Shown here one piece after another: positions 55,240 to 64,000 of a stretch of 64,000 nt of DNA. The notes beneath the pieces were generated by a model that was not told the origin of the DNA, did no database searches, and worked only from the letters and a program-made list of their open reading frames with translations. Each line of letters starts with the position of its first letter. Position 1 is the stretch's first letter. Source of the DNA: Dipteronia dyeriana (taxonomy: Eukaryota; Streptophyta; Magnoliopsida; Sapindales; Sapindaceae); assembly GCA_032871835.1 (NCBI GenBank), contig CM065299.1, positions 47,876,706 to 47,940,705 of the forward strand, written 5' to 3'. A program made the position numbers and the translations under genes.

Positions 55240-56330
55240 TTTTGGATGTCATAGCCCGACTAAGGCATTAAGAGCATTATCTTGCTATATCCTGGTATCG
55301 AGATCTAGATGGCAACAATGCTCTTATACTCAGATCTTTCTTGGGGGTTGTAGCCCAACCAAGGCATCAAGAGCGCTATCTAGCTATATCCAAGTATTTA
55401 GATCTGGATGGCAACAATGCTCTTACACTCAGCCTTTTATTGGGGGTCGTAGCCCGACCAAGGCATCTGGAGCGCTATCTAGCCATATCCTGGTATTTCG
55501 ATCTAGATGGTAACTATGCTCTTACACTTGGATCCTTCTTGGGAGTCGTAACCCGACCAAGGCATCAGGAGTGCTATCTAACTATATCCTGGTATATTGA
55601 TCTGGATGGCAACTATGCTCATACACTCGGATCCTTCTTGGGGGTCGTAGCCCGACCAAGGCATCAGGAGCACTATCTAGCTATATCCTGGTATTTTGAT
55701 CTGGATGGCAACTATGCTCTTACACTCGGATCCTTCTTAGGAGTCGTAACCAATCCAAGGCATCAGGAGCACTATCTAGCTATATCCGAGTATATTGATC
55801 TGGATGGAAACTATGCTCTTACACTCAGATCTTTCTTGGGGTCGTAGCCCGACCAAGGCATCAGGAGCGCTATCTAGCTATGTCCTGGTATTTCGATCTG
55901 GATGGTAATTATACTCTTACACTCAGACTTTTCTTGGGGGTCGTAGCCTGACCAAGGCTTCAGAAGCGCTATTTGGCTATATCCTGGTATTTTGATCCGG
56001 ATGGCAACTATGCTCTTACACTCAGACCCTTCTTGGGGGTCGTAACCCGACTAAGGCATCAAGAGCGATGTCTATCTATATCCTGGTATTTTGATCCGGA
56101 TGGAAACTATGCTCTTACACTCGGATCCTTCTTGGGGAAGGTCACCCGACCAAGGCATTAGGGGTGATGAGGGGGCTTCCTTGATCAATCCCTAGTCTCG
56201 AGATCTGGATGGCAACTATGCTCTTACACTTAGACCCTTGTTGGTGGGGGGTGGTGCCCGGTCGAGGCATAAGGAGCGCTATCTAGCTATTTCCTGGTCT
56301 CGAGGCAATCATTGTCAAAATACCATGGCG
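55240..56330 (-). repeat. Element D ~99-bp tandem array, about ten units
   Basis: The phrase GCTCTTACACT(C/T)(A/G)GA recurs at about 55319, 55419, 55519, 55618, 55717, 55816, 55912, 56010, 56109 and 56219, a period near 99 bases. Each unit has CTTCTTGGGGGTCGTAGCCC, GACCAAGGCATCAGGAGC, GCTATCTAGCTATATCCTGG and GATCTGGATGG. This is the reverse complement of the shorter arrays in A and B. A 168-codon plus-strand frame (55341-55847) is open only because the unit length is a multiple of three. Confidence 0.93.
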
Positions 56331-57479
56331 TTCCTTCTTGAGGGATTTATCCAGCCCGGGGCATCATAGGGCTATTGAGCTCTCCTGGTGATGGCGATCC
56401 TCTTGGAGGGATTTTATCCTGTCCAGGGCATTAGGATTGCAGTGTAGCTCTTCTGGTGATGGTGATCACATGAGATCTACTACAGATACCTAAATCGAAA
56501 AAGATGCAAACTCATGGCGAGCTAATACAAAGTTGTATCAATGCATGGTGGTATCGGTTGATAACCAGTCTCGCTCTAGGAGTTCTTTAACGAGTAGAAT
56601 CTATTGAGATGATGCTAAGGCCATCGCTCCTCACACAGGAGTACTGAGAAAATATAGAGCTTCTAGTCCCCAAGTGATGTAAATGGTTTGGAAGTCTGCT
56701 TGATGTAGATGAGAGTCTTCAACAATCGTAATCGAGCACGAGACCCCACTATGATTGAATCAGGACCTTTGGGTGCTCCCTGAATGGATCGAGACCTCGA
56801 TGGCACATAAGGGCATTGGAAGGCCCAGTACAAATGGAGTGGAGCCATCGGTATGATAATCTCCGTGAGCAAGCTGGTGTTTGCTAAGATCGAGCTCGTG
56901 CCAGCCAAGGAGGATGGTTACTTCTTCAACCCACGAAAACATGGTGGGAGTGGTTTAAACTCTGCATTGCAGCGTGGCTACCTTGGGAGCCAAGGTGGGT
57001 GCTTCATTTGCTGAAGGATGCTTCTGTGTTGCTTGCTTTGCAGCTCGAGCTTTTCTTACCTCTGACCTGATCATCATTGGAGGATGGATACCTTGAACAG
57101 ATCATAGAGAAAGTTGAGAGTTACCTGGGTCCGGTTTGATTGAAGCCGAAAAATATTGAGATGATGGATACGCAGATGATGAGAAGGACTTTGTTCGTAT
57201 TTCTACTTTCATATCTAGTCGTGTTGAGGTAGGAACTACCTTGAAGTCCTCTGCTGCTGTAGATGCATGGGGGGCTTCAAGTCTGCTTATCTCTCTATCT
57301 GAATCTGTCAAAGTAGAGGTCCAGATTGGTGTTACCAAGGTAGGAGAGGTAAGAGAGGTAGAAGAGATCTTGATTGATCCAACTGAGAAGATGGAGGTCA
57401 ATGCCGACTGAAATTGATCCAACCAAGGTGGTGAAAGCTGGCCTAGAGAGGTAGATCGGGACCAAGGTAGCTCGCTAGG
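56331..57479. other. Element D internal spacer
   Basis: No recognisable domain. Short minus-strand frames (56663-56908, 57102-57515) share phrases with the downstream repeats (PLHLYWAF, PLHLYGAI). This suggests old diverged units of the 297-bp repeat here too, not genes. Confidence 0.5.
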
Positions 57480-58400
57480 GCGATGAATGGCCCCATACAA
57501 GTGGAGAGGAGACAACGGCCTAGTAACTATCTGGAGACATGCTCAGGATTCTAGAAGTTTCCTGCGATAGAAAGAAGACTTTGGACCCTTTCGGGATGAG
57601 TGGTGACTCACTTGAGCAATGGATGACTCTATATCAATGGATATGGACAACCTGTCTGGTCCGGTCCAGAGGCATACTTGGGATTTCAATGAGCCCCCAA
57701 TAACTGAGAGAAAACTCTAGACCATGTTGGAACAAAACAAGAGCTCAGTGGCTCAATTGGGCGTTGATCGGCCCAGTATAAGAAGTGAGGAGCCACTTGA
57801 CCTTACAGTGAGGCTGCTACTCCAGATGTTAGCTTAGGCATGTAGGAGGCCTTACCAAGAATGGGAAACTTCTGAGAGCTTCTCGATCGGATCGGGCTTC
57901 GGTGGCTTGCTAGGGCGGTGAATGGCATGGTAAACATGGAGCGAAGCCACCGGAGGTACTGGTCCAGATGCATGCTCAGGATCCTAGAAGTCCCCAGCAA
58001 TTGAAAGAGGGCTCTAGACCCTGCTGGAATGAATCGAGAGTTCAGTGGCTCACTTAGGCGTTGACAGGCCTGTATAAGAGGTGAGGAGCCTCTTGGCCTT
58101 ACAGTGAGGCTGCTGCTCCAGAGGTTAGATTAGGCATGTAGGAGGCCTTACCAAGAGTTGGAAACCTCTGGGCTCTTCTCGATTAGATCAGGCTTCGGTG
58201 GCTAGCTAGGGCGATGAATGGCCCGGTAAACATGGAGCGAAGCCACCGGAGGTACTGGTCCATAAGCATGCGTGGGATCTTTGAAGTCCCTAGCAATTAG
58301 AAAGAAGGCTCTGGACCATGCTGGAATGGATCGGGGTCATAGTGGCTCACTTGGGCGTTGACAGGCCCGGTGCATGAGGCATGGAACCACTAATCATCTA
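57480..58400 (-). repeat. Element D ~297-bp tandem repeats
   Basis: Two well-kept units and a partial third. AAGA/AGGGCTCTAGACC(A/C)TG(T/C)TGGAA recurs at about 57708, 58005 and 58302. TTGGGCGTTGA(T/C)(C/A)GGCCC and GGAGCGAAGCCACCGGAGG recur at the same interval of 296-297 bases. A diverged copy starts near 57490 (GGCCCCATACAAGTGGAG). Confidence 0.88.
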
Positions 58401-58957
58401 CTGGTCGTGCTGCTCTAGAAGCTACACAGCTGAGTTGGCTTTTTAGATTCATGGGTCGACCTACTACCTCTACCTAGAGCTTACGAAGGGCGGACCTAGA
58501 GGCATGAGTGGATCCGTATGAACATGTTGAAGCCAGTGGATCTGCTGGATAAGTGAAATACTAGTGGCAGAGCAAATCTATTGTAGAAAAGCGGGAGAGG
58601 TGTAGTTCTACTGTATAGGAGCTCTCGATGTATCATAATGGTTCAGCTATATAGAAGATCTTTAAGCGAGGAGCTATTGTATTGGAGCTCCATAATTATC
58701 TGTGCAGATTCTCTTTATAGGAGTAGCATAATGAATTGATTCCACCAGGAATCCCACTTACCATGTTTGATCCACAATGAACGAAACTCGTTTAATGATA
58801 AAATGAGCACCACATGTGATGCGTATGCGATATAGACAAGTATGGAGAAAATACATTGTATATAGTAAATGATATTCCATGAATAATGAATCTGTTACCC
58901 CGATAGTATAATGATACTCATATAGAGACAGAAGCTTTCAAAAGGGGTGTGAAAGTT
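58401..58957. other. Element D leader region
   Basis: No gene seen. The last ~20 bases before the primer site (minus strand GGGGAACTTTCACACC) resemble the leader start of B (GTGGGTAACCTCTCACACC). Confidence 0.5.
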
Positions 58958-58974
58958 CCCCACTGATGGCGCCA
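58958..58974 (-). other. Element D primer binding site
   Basis: On the minus strand TGGCGCCATCAGTGGGG follows CTTTC after the LTR end, as in A and B (TGGCGCCGTCTGTGGG). This shared spacer and start tie D to the A/B family. Confidence 0.8.
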
Positions 58975-58979
58975 GAAAG

Positions 58980-61238
58980 TGTTAACGGGAAATTTGTTTA
59001 GGATGAGAACTCCCTATTAACGCCCTCAGACCACTACAGCGAAAGTGGTGGCCGGGGTCGTTACCGTCGATACCTGACCTGATCTTGTATGAATATGAAG
59101 GAGGATGAAATCATAGGTAGGAAACAAGCCATCCCGCCCCGTCGGGCTTTGTACTTATATAGTAGATCTTAGGAGCTCGAGGAAACAAGCCATCCCGCCC
59201 GTCGGGCTTCGTTCTTATGAAGTAGATCTAGAGAGCTTGTGGTTCTCTTGCAGGTGTGAAGGGGTTGATCTTGGTCCTGGTCCTAGTCCTAGTCCTAGTC
59301 TTGGTCCTGGTCCGGGGTCAGGGTCGAAGTCCGTCATGGTAAAAGAAGCCCGGTTCTGGAGTCCGATTCCTTCCTGTAATTCCCCTACCTAGATAGCAAG
59401 TAAGGAGGGGGTTTATCTAGCTCCATTGTTGGAGAGCTCGATTTCTGCCAAAGAGATGATGCAAGAGAGCCCATCGACTTCCTTCAAGCTGGTATGGGTG
59501 GTTTCTCCTCATCTTGATATGCGACTTTAGCATGTAGATGAGAAGATAACAGCGCTAGGTCCAGCGAGGTAGGAATCTAGCTCGCACTCATATACGCAGG
59601 CATTACATGGGAGACAAGTAAGAGAAACACAAATCTTTTGTAGAGGGAGGTGGACTGACCAAGGTGGGAAAAAGCATCACGAGTGATCACATGTTGAAAA
59701 ACCCCAAGGCAGTATCCGGAGGTAGGAGGAATACCCTTCCTTATGTATATATCAGAGAATGCTCCGGGGAGCTTACAAGAATGGTGAAGTTATAAAACGT
59801 AGTTGCTCCGGAGAGCTTACATTTGTGGTCGAATGTAGACCGATACCTGTATATTCTAGGTAAAGGTAATACATACATTGATGATGTCAAGAGATCTTTA
59901 AACGAAGCATGTCTGTCTTCTGTCGTTCATCGGAGAGATTCACTATGCCTTTTATAGGCATATTTGTAAATGGTAACTACCTTGGCGTGCAAGTCCAGGA
60001 TTCTTCAATCTTTCTTTAATGTAGTTGATCGAATCGTGGCTAATATCTCATAGGGGACGTGTTTGTTTCCTCTTCGGACTCTTCTTTCCTTGATAAGCGG
60101 GACTTTCTGTTATGGTTGACCCCTAATAATCGGTTGTGGAGGATATCTTGGAGGAAAAGGTATTTGTTTCCTCTTTGGACTCTTTCACTAATGATGGCCA
60201 TTAAAGAGTTGAATATTCTCTTATTAATGGTGTTGATCATTTCATTAACTGGGTTGACTACCTCCATTAATGAGGTCAGTTGACCTCATTAATGGTACTT
60301 TAAATGTCATGGAAGTCAATTCTCTTTTCCTACATTAGCGACAGGAGAGCTCTAGTTCTGTATGTCACTTTGGAGAGGTACTTTAGGGAGGTTACCTGAG
60401 GTGACATTTGATGTTCCTTGAGGGTGGGGTACCCTTGGATCCAGTACACTGGCGGGGTCCCCGGGACCTCTCGATTGTCACGGAGCTAGATGTTGGTCTT
60501 CCCATGGAGCTTGTGCTAACCATTTTAGAGGTGAAATGTCCCATTGGGTTTCAATCTTGTAGTTGGGAGCTTGGTTCAGCTGTGCCGAGCTTTATCATGG
60601 AGCCTGACCTAATTATGCAGGCTTCCTAGCGGGGTAGCGGGGTAGCGGGCTTGGCTAGCAGGCCCTGGTAAGGTGTTTACCATAAATAGGCGACTTTGGC
60701 ATGCCTCTGGAAGGGTGGAGAGGTACGCTCGAGTACTGCTCTTGCTACTTGATTTAACCATACCAGGATCTACAGTGGATCTTGGCGCTTTGGGTGACGA
60801 TGGGGCTTTACGGGCTTCTTCCTTTTAAGCTACGACAGGTCGAGATTATACCTCGACGAGGCAGGAGTGCCTTTGCAAGACAAGTTCGGTACCTTGAAGG
60901 TCTTCTAGTGAAAGTAGAGATAGTAGCAAGCTCTAGGAGAATGTCACGAGATACCTTGATGTCGGGGGACCGAGGTCCTTTCACGTCGACCTAGCTTCGG
61001 GCTTTATCCTGGTATAAGGAGCTTGACGCAGTCTCGTCGGGCTTTATTTGGTAAGCCTAGACACGTGCGAGATGCTCAGATGGTATGGGTGGCCTCGCCT
61101 TGCTCCTGTAGGATCGTGTGGTAGCTCGACCTCGGGGACCTTGATACCCCGTCATACAAGCCCGAATTTGGACCCTTGCGGGAAGGCTGGGAAGTGGAAA
61201 ATTCTTCTTTGGTCCCTAGCCAAATTTTGATATTAACA
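58980..61238 (-). repeat. Element D 5' LTR (right copy)
   Basis: Partner of 52676-54892. It has an insertion near 59336-59385 (GTAAAAGAAGCCCGGTTCTGG) and a 14-base palindrome-like duplication at 60263-60290 (TTAATGAGGTCAGTTGACCTC). The frames at 60059-60283 and 60040-60267 mirror those of the left copy. Confidence 0.9.
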
Positions 61239-61243
61239 GAGTG

Positions 61244-61432
61244 TATATGAGATATTCCTGTGTATCACAAATGTTATATAATAAAGCTCTCATTCGATAT
61301 AGTCACTCAAACTTTCATTTCTATCTAAGTAGGTTAGTTATCCAAAGTACCGACCCCGGCTACCACCTCCTTGGTAATGGTCTCGAGGGTGTTAGTTGGA
61401 ATTTTTCATCTTGAGCAAATTTCCTGTTAACA
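61244..61432 (+). repeat. Element A 3' LTR, third piece
   Basis: TATATGAGATATTCCTGTG ... GAGCAAATTTCCTGTTAACA. Aligns with 22151-22262 plus 29776-29852, and ends before the AAAAT duplication. Confidence 0.92.
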
Positions 61433-61437
61433 AAAAT

Positions 61438-62191
61438 ATTATATATTATATATATAATATTTATGTAATAATATAAATAATATTATAACATATATATATA
61501 TATATTAATACTATATATATTATGATATATATATATATATATATGTATATGTATTTATAATGTTATTATATATTTATATAAGATATAATGTCATATATCA
61601 TGTATTATTATGTATAATAATATAATATAATATAATATAAAAATATAATAATATTTAATATATAAAAGAATATATTATTATAATATAAAATATAATATAT
61701 ATATAATAATATTTTATCTATATTTTATATATTATTATAATATGTATATATATTAATATAATATATACAGTTATATTTTTATTATATAATATATATATAT
61801 ATTGTAATTATTTATTTATAATTTAAAAGTTTAGTTTTGATTGATTCATTTTTTGATATGTTTTTTTGAATTAATTTTTGATGTGTTACTTTTGTTTAAT
61901 TTAAAAATTATAATGTAAAAATTATATTGGTTAATTATGTAATCAATTTGTTTATAGATGTAATTATATTAAATAAAATGCCAAAATTGATATTTTAATT
62001 TTTGATAGTTTTCGGTTAACCTACCAGAAGTGTTTTTTTCTGTTTTCTGTTTTCATTTTTAAAATATAACTTTCAGTATACGCTACCAGAGGCGTTTTCA
62101 GAATTCAAAACTGAAATAAAAAACACTGTTTTCATTTTCATTTTCATTTATATTTTTGAAAAACAGCAACTGAAAAACGCTTACAGGACGG
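61438..62191. mobile_element. AT-rich TIR element, right half
   Basis: Starts just after the AAAAT duplication with nearly pure A/T to about 61810 (TATA strings, including a run at 61523-61542). Then come TTTTCATTTT-type arms and the inverted repeat ACTGAAAAACGCTTACAGGACGG at 62169-62191. With 20399-21178 it restores an element of about 1.5 kb. A TSD for this element could not be identified. Confidence 0.6.
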
Positions 62192-62360
62192 GCCTAATTA
62201 CCTTGTTTTGCAGGGGTGTTTATTCTACATAAGATCGGAGAATTTAAGATCTAGATTTTAGGTATCTCTTTGTAATGTAGAATTTTCTTTGTTGACCTCT
62301 ATTTTTTGCTTGTTTTTATGAGGACGATTTGTGAGTGGTGGTTTTGTCAGGTAATAGCCA
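62192..62360 (+). other. Region before the polypurine tract of the plus-strand SIRE-like copia element
   Basis: Apparently the continuation of 19317-20398 beyond the inserted nest. T-rich, non-coding, leading into GCCAAAGGGGAAGATTG. No gene. Confidence 0.45.
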
Positions 62361-62371
62361 AAGGGGAAGAT
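62361..62371 (+). other. Polypurine tract of the plus-strand SIRE-like copia element
   Basis: AAGGGGAAGAT(T) directly before TGTAAGTTCC. This is the common SIRE-type arrangement. Confidence 0.75.
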
Positions 62372-62558
62372 TGTAAGTTCCTCATATTTTGATAGGCTTA
62401 TTTCGTAGACAAACCACATTTGGGATTTAAATTGTAAGGGTAGATTAGATCGTCATTTTGTATGATCAAGCTTCAAAGGCATTCGCAAGACCTCAAGCTC
62501 AAGAGCACATCAAAGGTATATCACTTGTGCTTAACTTCTTGAAGAGATTAGTTGCATG

Positions 62559-62590
<32 letters not shown>

Positions 62591-62729
62591 TACTTTTATA
62601 CGCATTTCCATATCACTTGCATTTATGTTGTTCTATGTTCGAATACGTTTGTGCTCGAATGGTAGTGTGCTTGTTATTTGAGCGATTATTAACTAATGTG
62701 ATTTCCCTTTATTTTGAGGGTCAGCAGTC
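62372..62729 (+). repeat. SIRE-like copia LTR start, plus strand, interrupted at 62730
   Basis: TGTAAGTTCCTCATATTTTG and the following ~90 bases match the reverse complement of 3437-3524 (GGCTTATTTCGT, GACAAACCACAT, AAGGGTAG). It contains a (CA)n run at 62559-62590. Cut at 62729 by an inserted LTR, so the rest lies right of the window. Confidence 0.75.
62559..62590. repeat. (CA)n microsatellite
   Basis: ACACATACACACACACACAC-type run. Harmless, but it gives a low-complexity frame at 62458-62781. Confidence 0.95.
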
Positions 62730-64000
62730 TGTTGGAACCATGTTCACTTGTAGCGCAGGGGAAGGTTTAATTTTTTTTTAAACAGATCGTAATTGATCTG
62801 GAACCAGTGAGTTTGAGATCGTAATTATTTTCGGAACTCATACATATCAATTATTACAATAATAAATAAATATGTATTCACCGAAATTGTAATCAATTTA
62901 ATCAGAAAAAAAAAATCTTACCGATGTTTAGAAGCTCCTTCACTTTACGACGTACTCCTGTCTAAACCACTCAATTTTTCTCGCTATATCCCAGAACTGG
63001 TAACTGCTTATAGGCGTGTCACGGTCTCAAGAACTTGAATGGAGGATGTAGAGAAAAGACTTGAAGAAACTCTTTCTTCCTATAGAAAACAACTTAGAAT
63101 CATTCTAGTTCTTTAAAAATATCTTATATATATATATGATTAAAACACTGTATATGCACATAGTGCACCACCCTTTTTGTTTTTCTTTTCTCTTTCTTTG
63201 ATTCACACACAACCCTTTTTTTTGTAATAAAAATATATGTATATTATATATTTTGTATATCGTTTTAGTTTAACTGATACCTTATTTTGGTCGCTTTTCA
63301 AAGAATATACATATCGGATATGTATATTTCCTCTTTTAAAAACCCCAAGATATCTTTTTATTTAAAACAAAATCTCTATTTCATTTTATTAAAAGATATC
63401 ATCTAATTTGGATTTAAAATATTTAAATTCAAAAATTAAATATTTAATTTAATAAAATAAAATAATCATATTATCTTATTTTATTCAAAACAAACAAATA
63501 TCAACAAATACCCTTAATTTAGTGATTCATAGCATAATTATAATATTATTATTTAATTTATTTAATCACCATTATTCGTTAATCAAATAATCTCATTATT
63601 CAATTAATTTCCGAATAAATACGTCCCACTTTCGTAACACAATTAATTAGACAATCCAATTAAATAATAGTGACCCTCGTTACCTAAATCGATCGGGCTA
63701 GCAAGGGGACCTAGTGGACCCATAATATTTTGAGCTCCAATAATCCTTAGAAACATTAATTAAACTCTTTAATTAATATTCTTTGAAAATTAACTCCGGT
63801 GTTATTCCACTAAAAACCCGAAGTTGCACTCTCACAACTGTAGACGTTTTTGCACAGACCGATACAACTCGGTGTCCATCGATATAGCTATTACACATGG
63901 TGTGATCCTCAATAGTAGTTCGTAATTAGAGTTGGGTCATAATGTTCGATATACCCCTCCAATAGTATTTATTCTTTATGTACCTTTGATTCTCTAATGA
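62730..64000 (-). repeat. Copia LTR of the 12170-14092 family, truncated by the window end
   Basis: Plus-strand start TGTTGGAACCATGTTCACTTG aligns with TGTTGTATTCCTGTTCACTGG at 12170, and the similarity continues to 64000 (matching about 13405). Matching blocks include ACAGATCGTAATTGATCTGG, TGGTGTGATCCTC near 63899 and CTTTGATTCTCTAATGA at the edge. It lacks any neighbouring gag inside the window, so it may be a solo LTR or the end of an element continuing right. The preceding five bases are CAGTC. Confidence 0.8.

Larger units (their letters stand above)
52676..61238 (-). mobile_element. Element D: non-autonomous Tat-related retrotransposon (LARD-like), minus strand
   Basis: Spans TGTTAACAGG (52676) to TTTTGATATTAACA (61238), with TSD GAGTG at 52671-52675 and 61239-61243. 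LTRs are 2217 and 2259 bases, about twice those of A and B, but their outer ~90 bases are the same (GGTACCGACCCCGGCCACC on the minus strand). The internal 54893-58979 (4087 bases) has a primer site and polypurine-tract region matching A and B and no gag or pol. It consists mostly of two tandem arrays. It probably used proteins of A/B-type elements. It is younger than A. Confidence 0.9.
21179..61432 (+). mobile_element. Element A: Tat-lineage Ty3/gypsy retrotransposon with three nested insertions
   Basis: Starts TGTTAATAGT at 21179 and ends CCTGTTAACA at 61432, flanked by AAAAT on both sides (21174-21178, 61433-61437). Its 5' LTR (1161 bases once element C is removed) is 21179-22262 plus 29776-29852. 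The internal region is 29853-39669 (9817 bases). Its 3' LTR (1192 bases) is in three pieces: 39670-40330, 52334-52675 and 61244-61432, split by elements B and D. The lineage is set by the primer site, the archaeal-type second RNase H and the antisense gene. Many stop codons show that it is long inactive. Confidence 0.92.

Noticed and set aside
55341..55847. 168-codon frame with a repeated protein pattern (GVVAQPRHQERYLAISWY-like)
   Set aside because: It is the ~99-bp tandem array read through. Unit length is a multiple of three, so one open unit gives a long open frame. It also lies antisense to element D.
55240..56330. CRISPR-like or centromeric satellite array
   Set aside because: Units are contiguous with no spacers, and the array is short and confined within element D.

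Overview
This window is repeat-rich plant nuclear DNA. Every coding trace I can recognise is retrotransposon-derived: Ty1/copia gag and pol, Ty3/gypsy Tat-type gag-pol with two RNase H domains, and an Athila-like gag with a tRNA-Asp-type primer site. I see no host gene, rRNA, tRNA gene or CRISPR array. The family mix suggests a dicot, but I cannot name a species. The main result is structural. Target-site duplications (TSDs) and TG...CA ends can be read directly, so the nesting order can be reconstructed.

Positions 1-20398 are a patchwork of older copia pieces with one gypsy piece. First comes a minus-strand SIRE-like copia element, cut by the window start, with gag at 326-1915, a tRNA-iMet primer site at 1943-1954 and an LTR at 1957-3524. 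Next are a decayed minus-strand gypsy gag (3740-5290) and its LTR remnant. A copia LTR-like stretch (about 5700-10870) is split by a solo LTR (7065-9476, TSD ATCTA). Then follow two minus-strand copia bodies on either side of a single shared LTR (12170-14092), an unassigned stretch with inverted repeats (17853-18790), and a plus-strand copia RNase H (18822-19316).

Positions 20399-62191 are one very AT-rich terminal-inverted-repeat element split by a 40-kb nest. Element A (Tat-type gypsy, 21179-61432, TSD AAAAT) sits inside it. A's 5' LTR holds element C (22263-29770, TSD CCGAC), a non-autonomous Athila-like element. A's 3' LTR holds element B (40331-52328, TSD TAACC), a relative of A, and element D (52676-61238, TSD GAGTG), a minus-strand non-autonomous relative. 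Without the inserts A is about 12.2 kb, close to B at 12.0 kb. This agreement supports the reconstruction.

A and B share one plan: LTR, primer site, gag, protease, RT, RNase H, archaeal-type RNase H, integrase, a tandem array of about 100 bp, a spliced antisense gene, polypurine tract, LTR. Both are inactivated by stops, frameshifts and lost catalytic residues. D keeps the LTR ends, the primer-site and polypurine-tract regions and an expanded version of the 100-bp array. It has no coding region I can recognise, so it probably depended on A/B-type elements.

The right end (62192-64000) returns to the interrupted plus-strand SIRE-like copia element. Its LTR (62372 onward) is interrupted at 62730 by another LTR of the 12170-14092 family, which runs out of the window.
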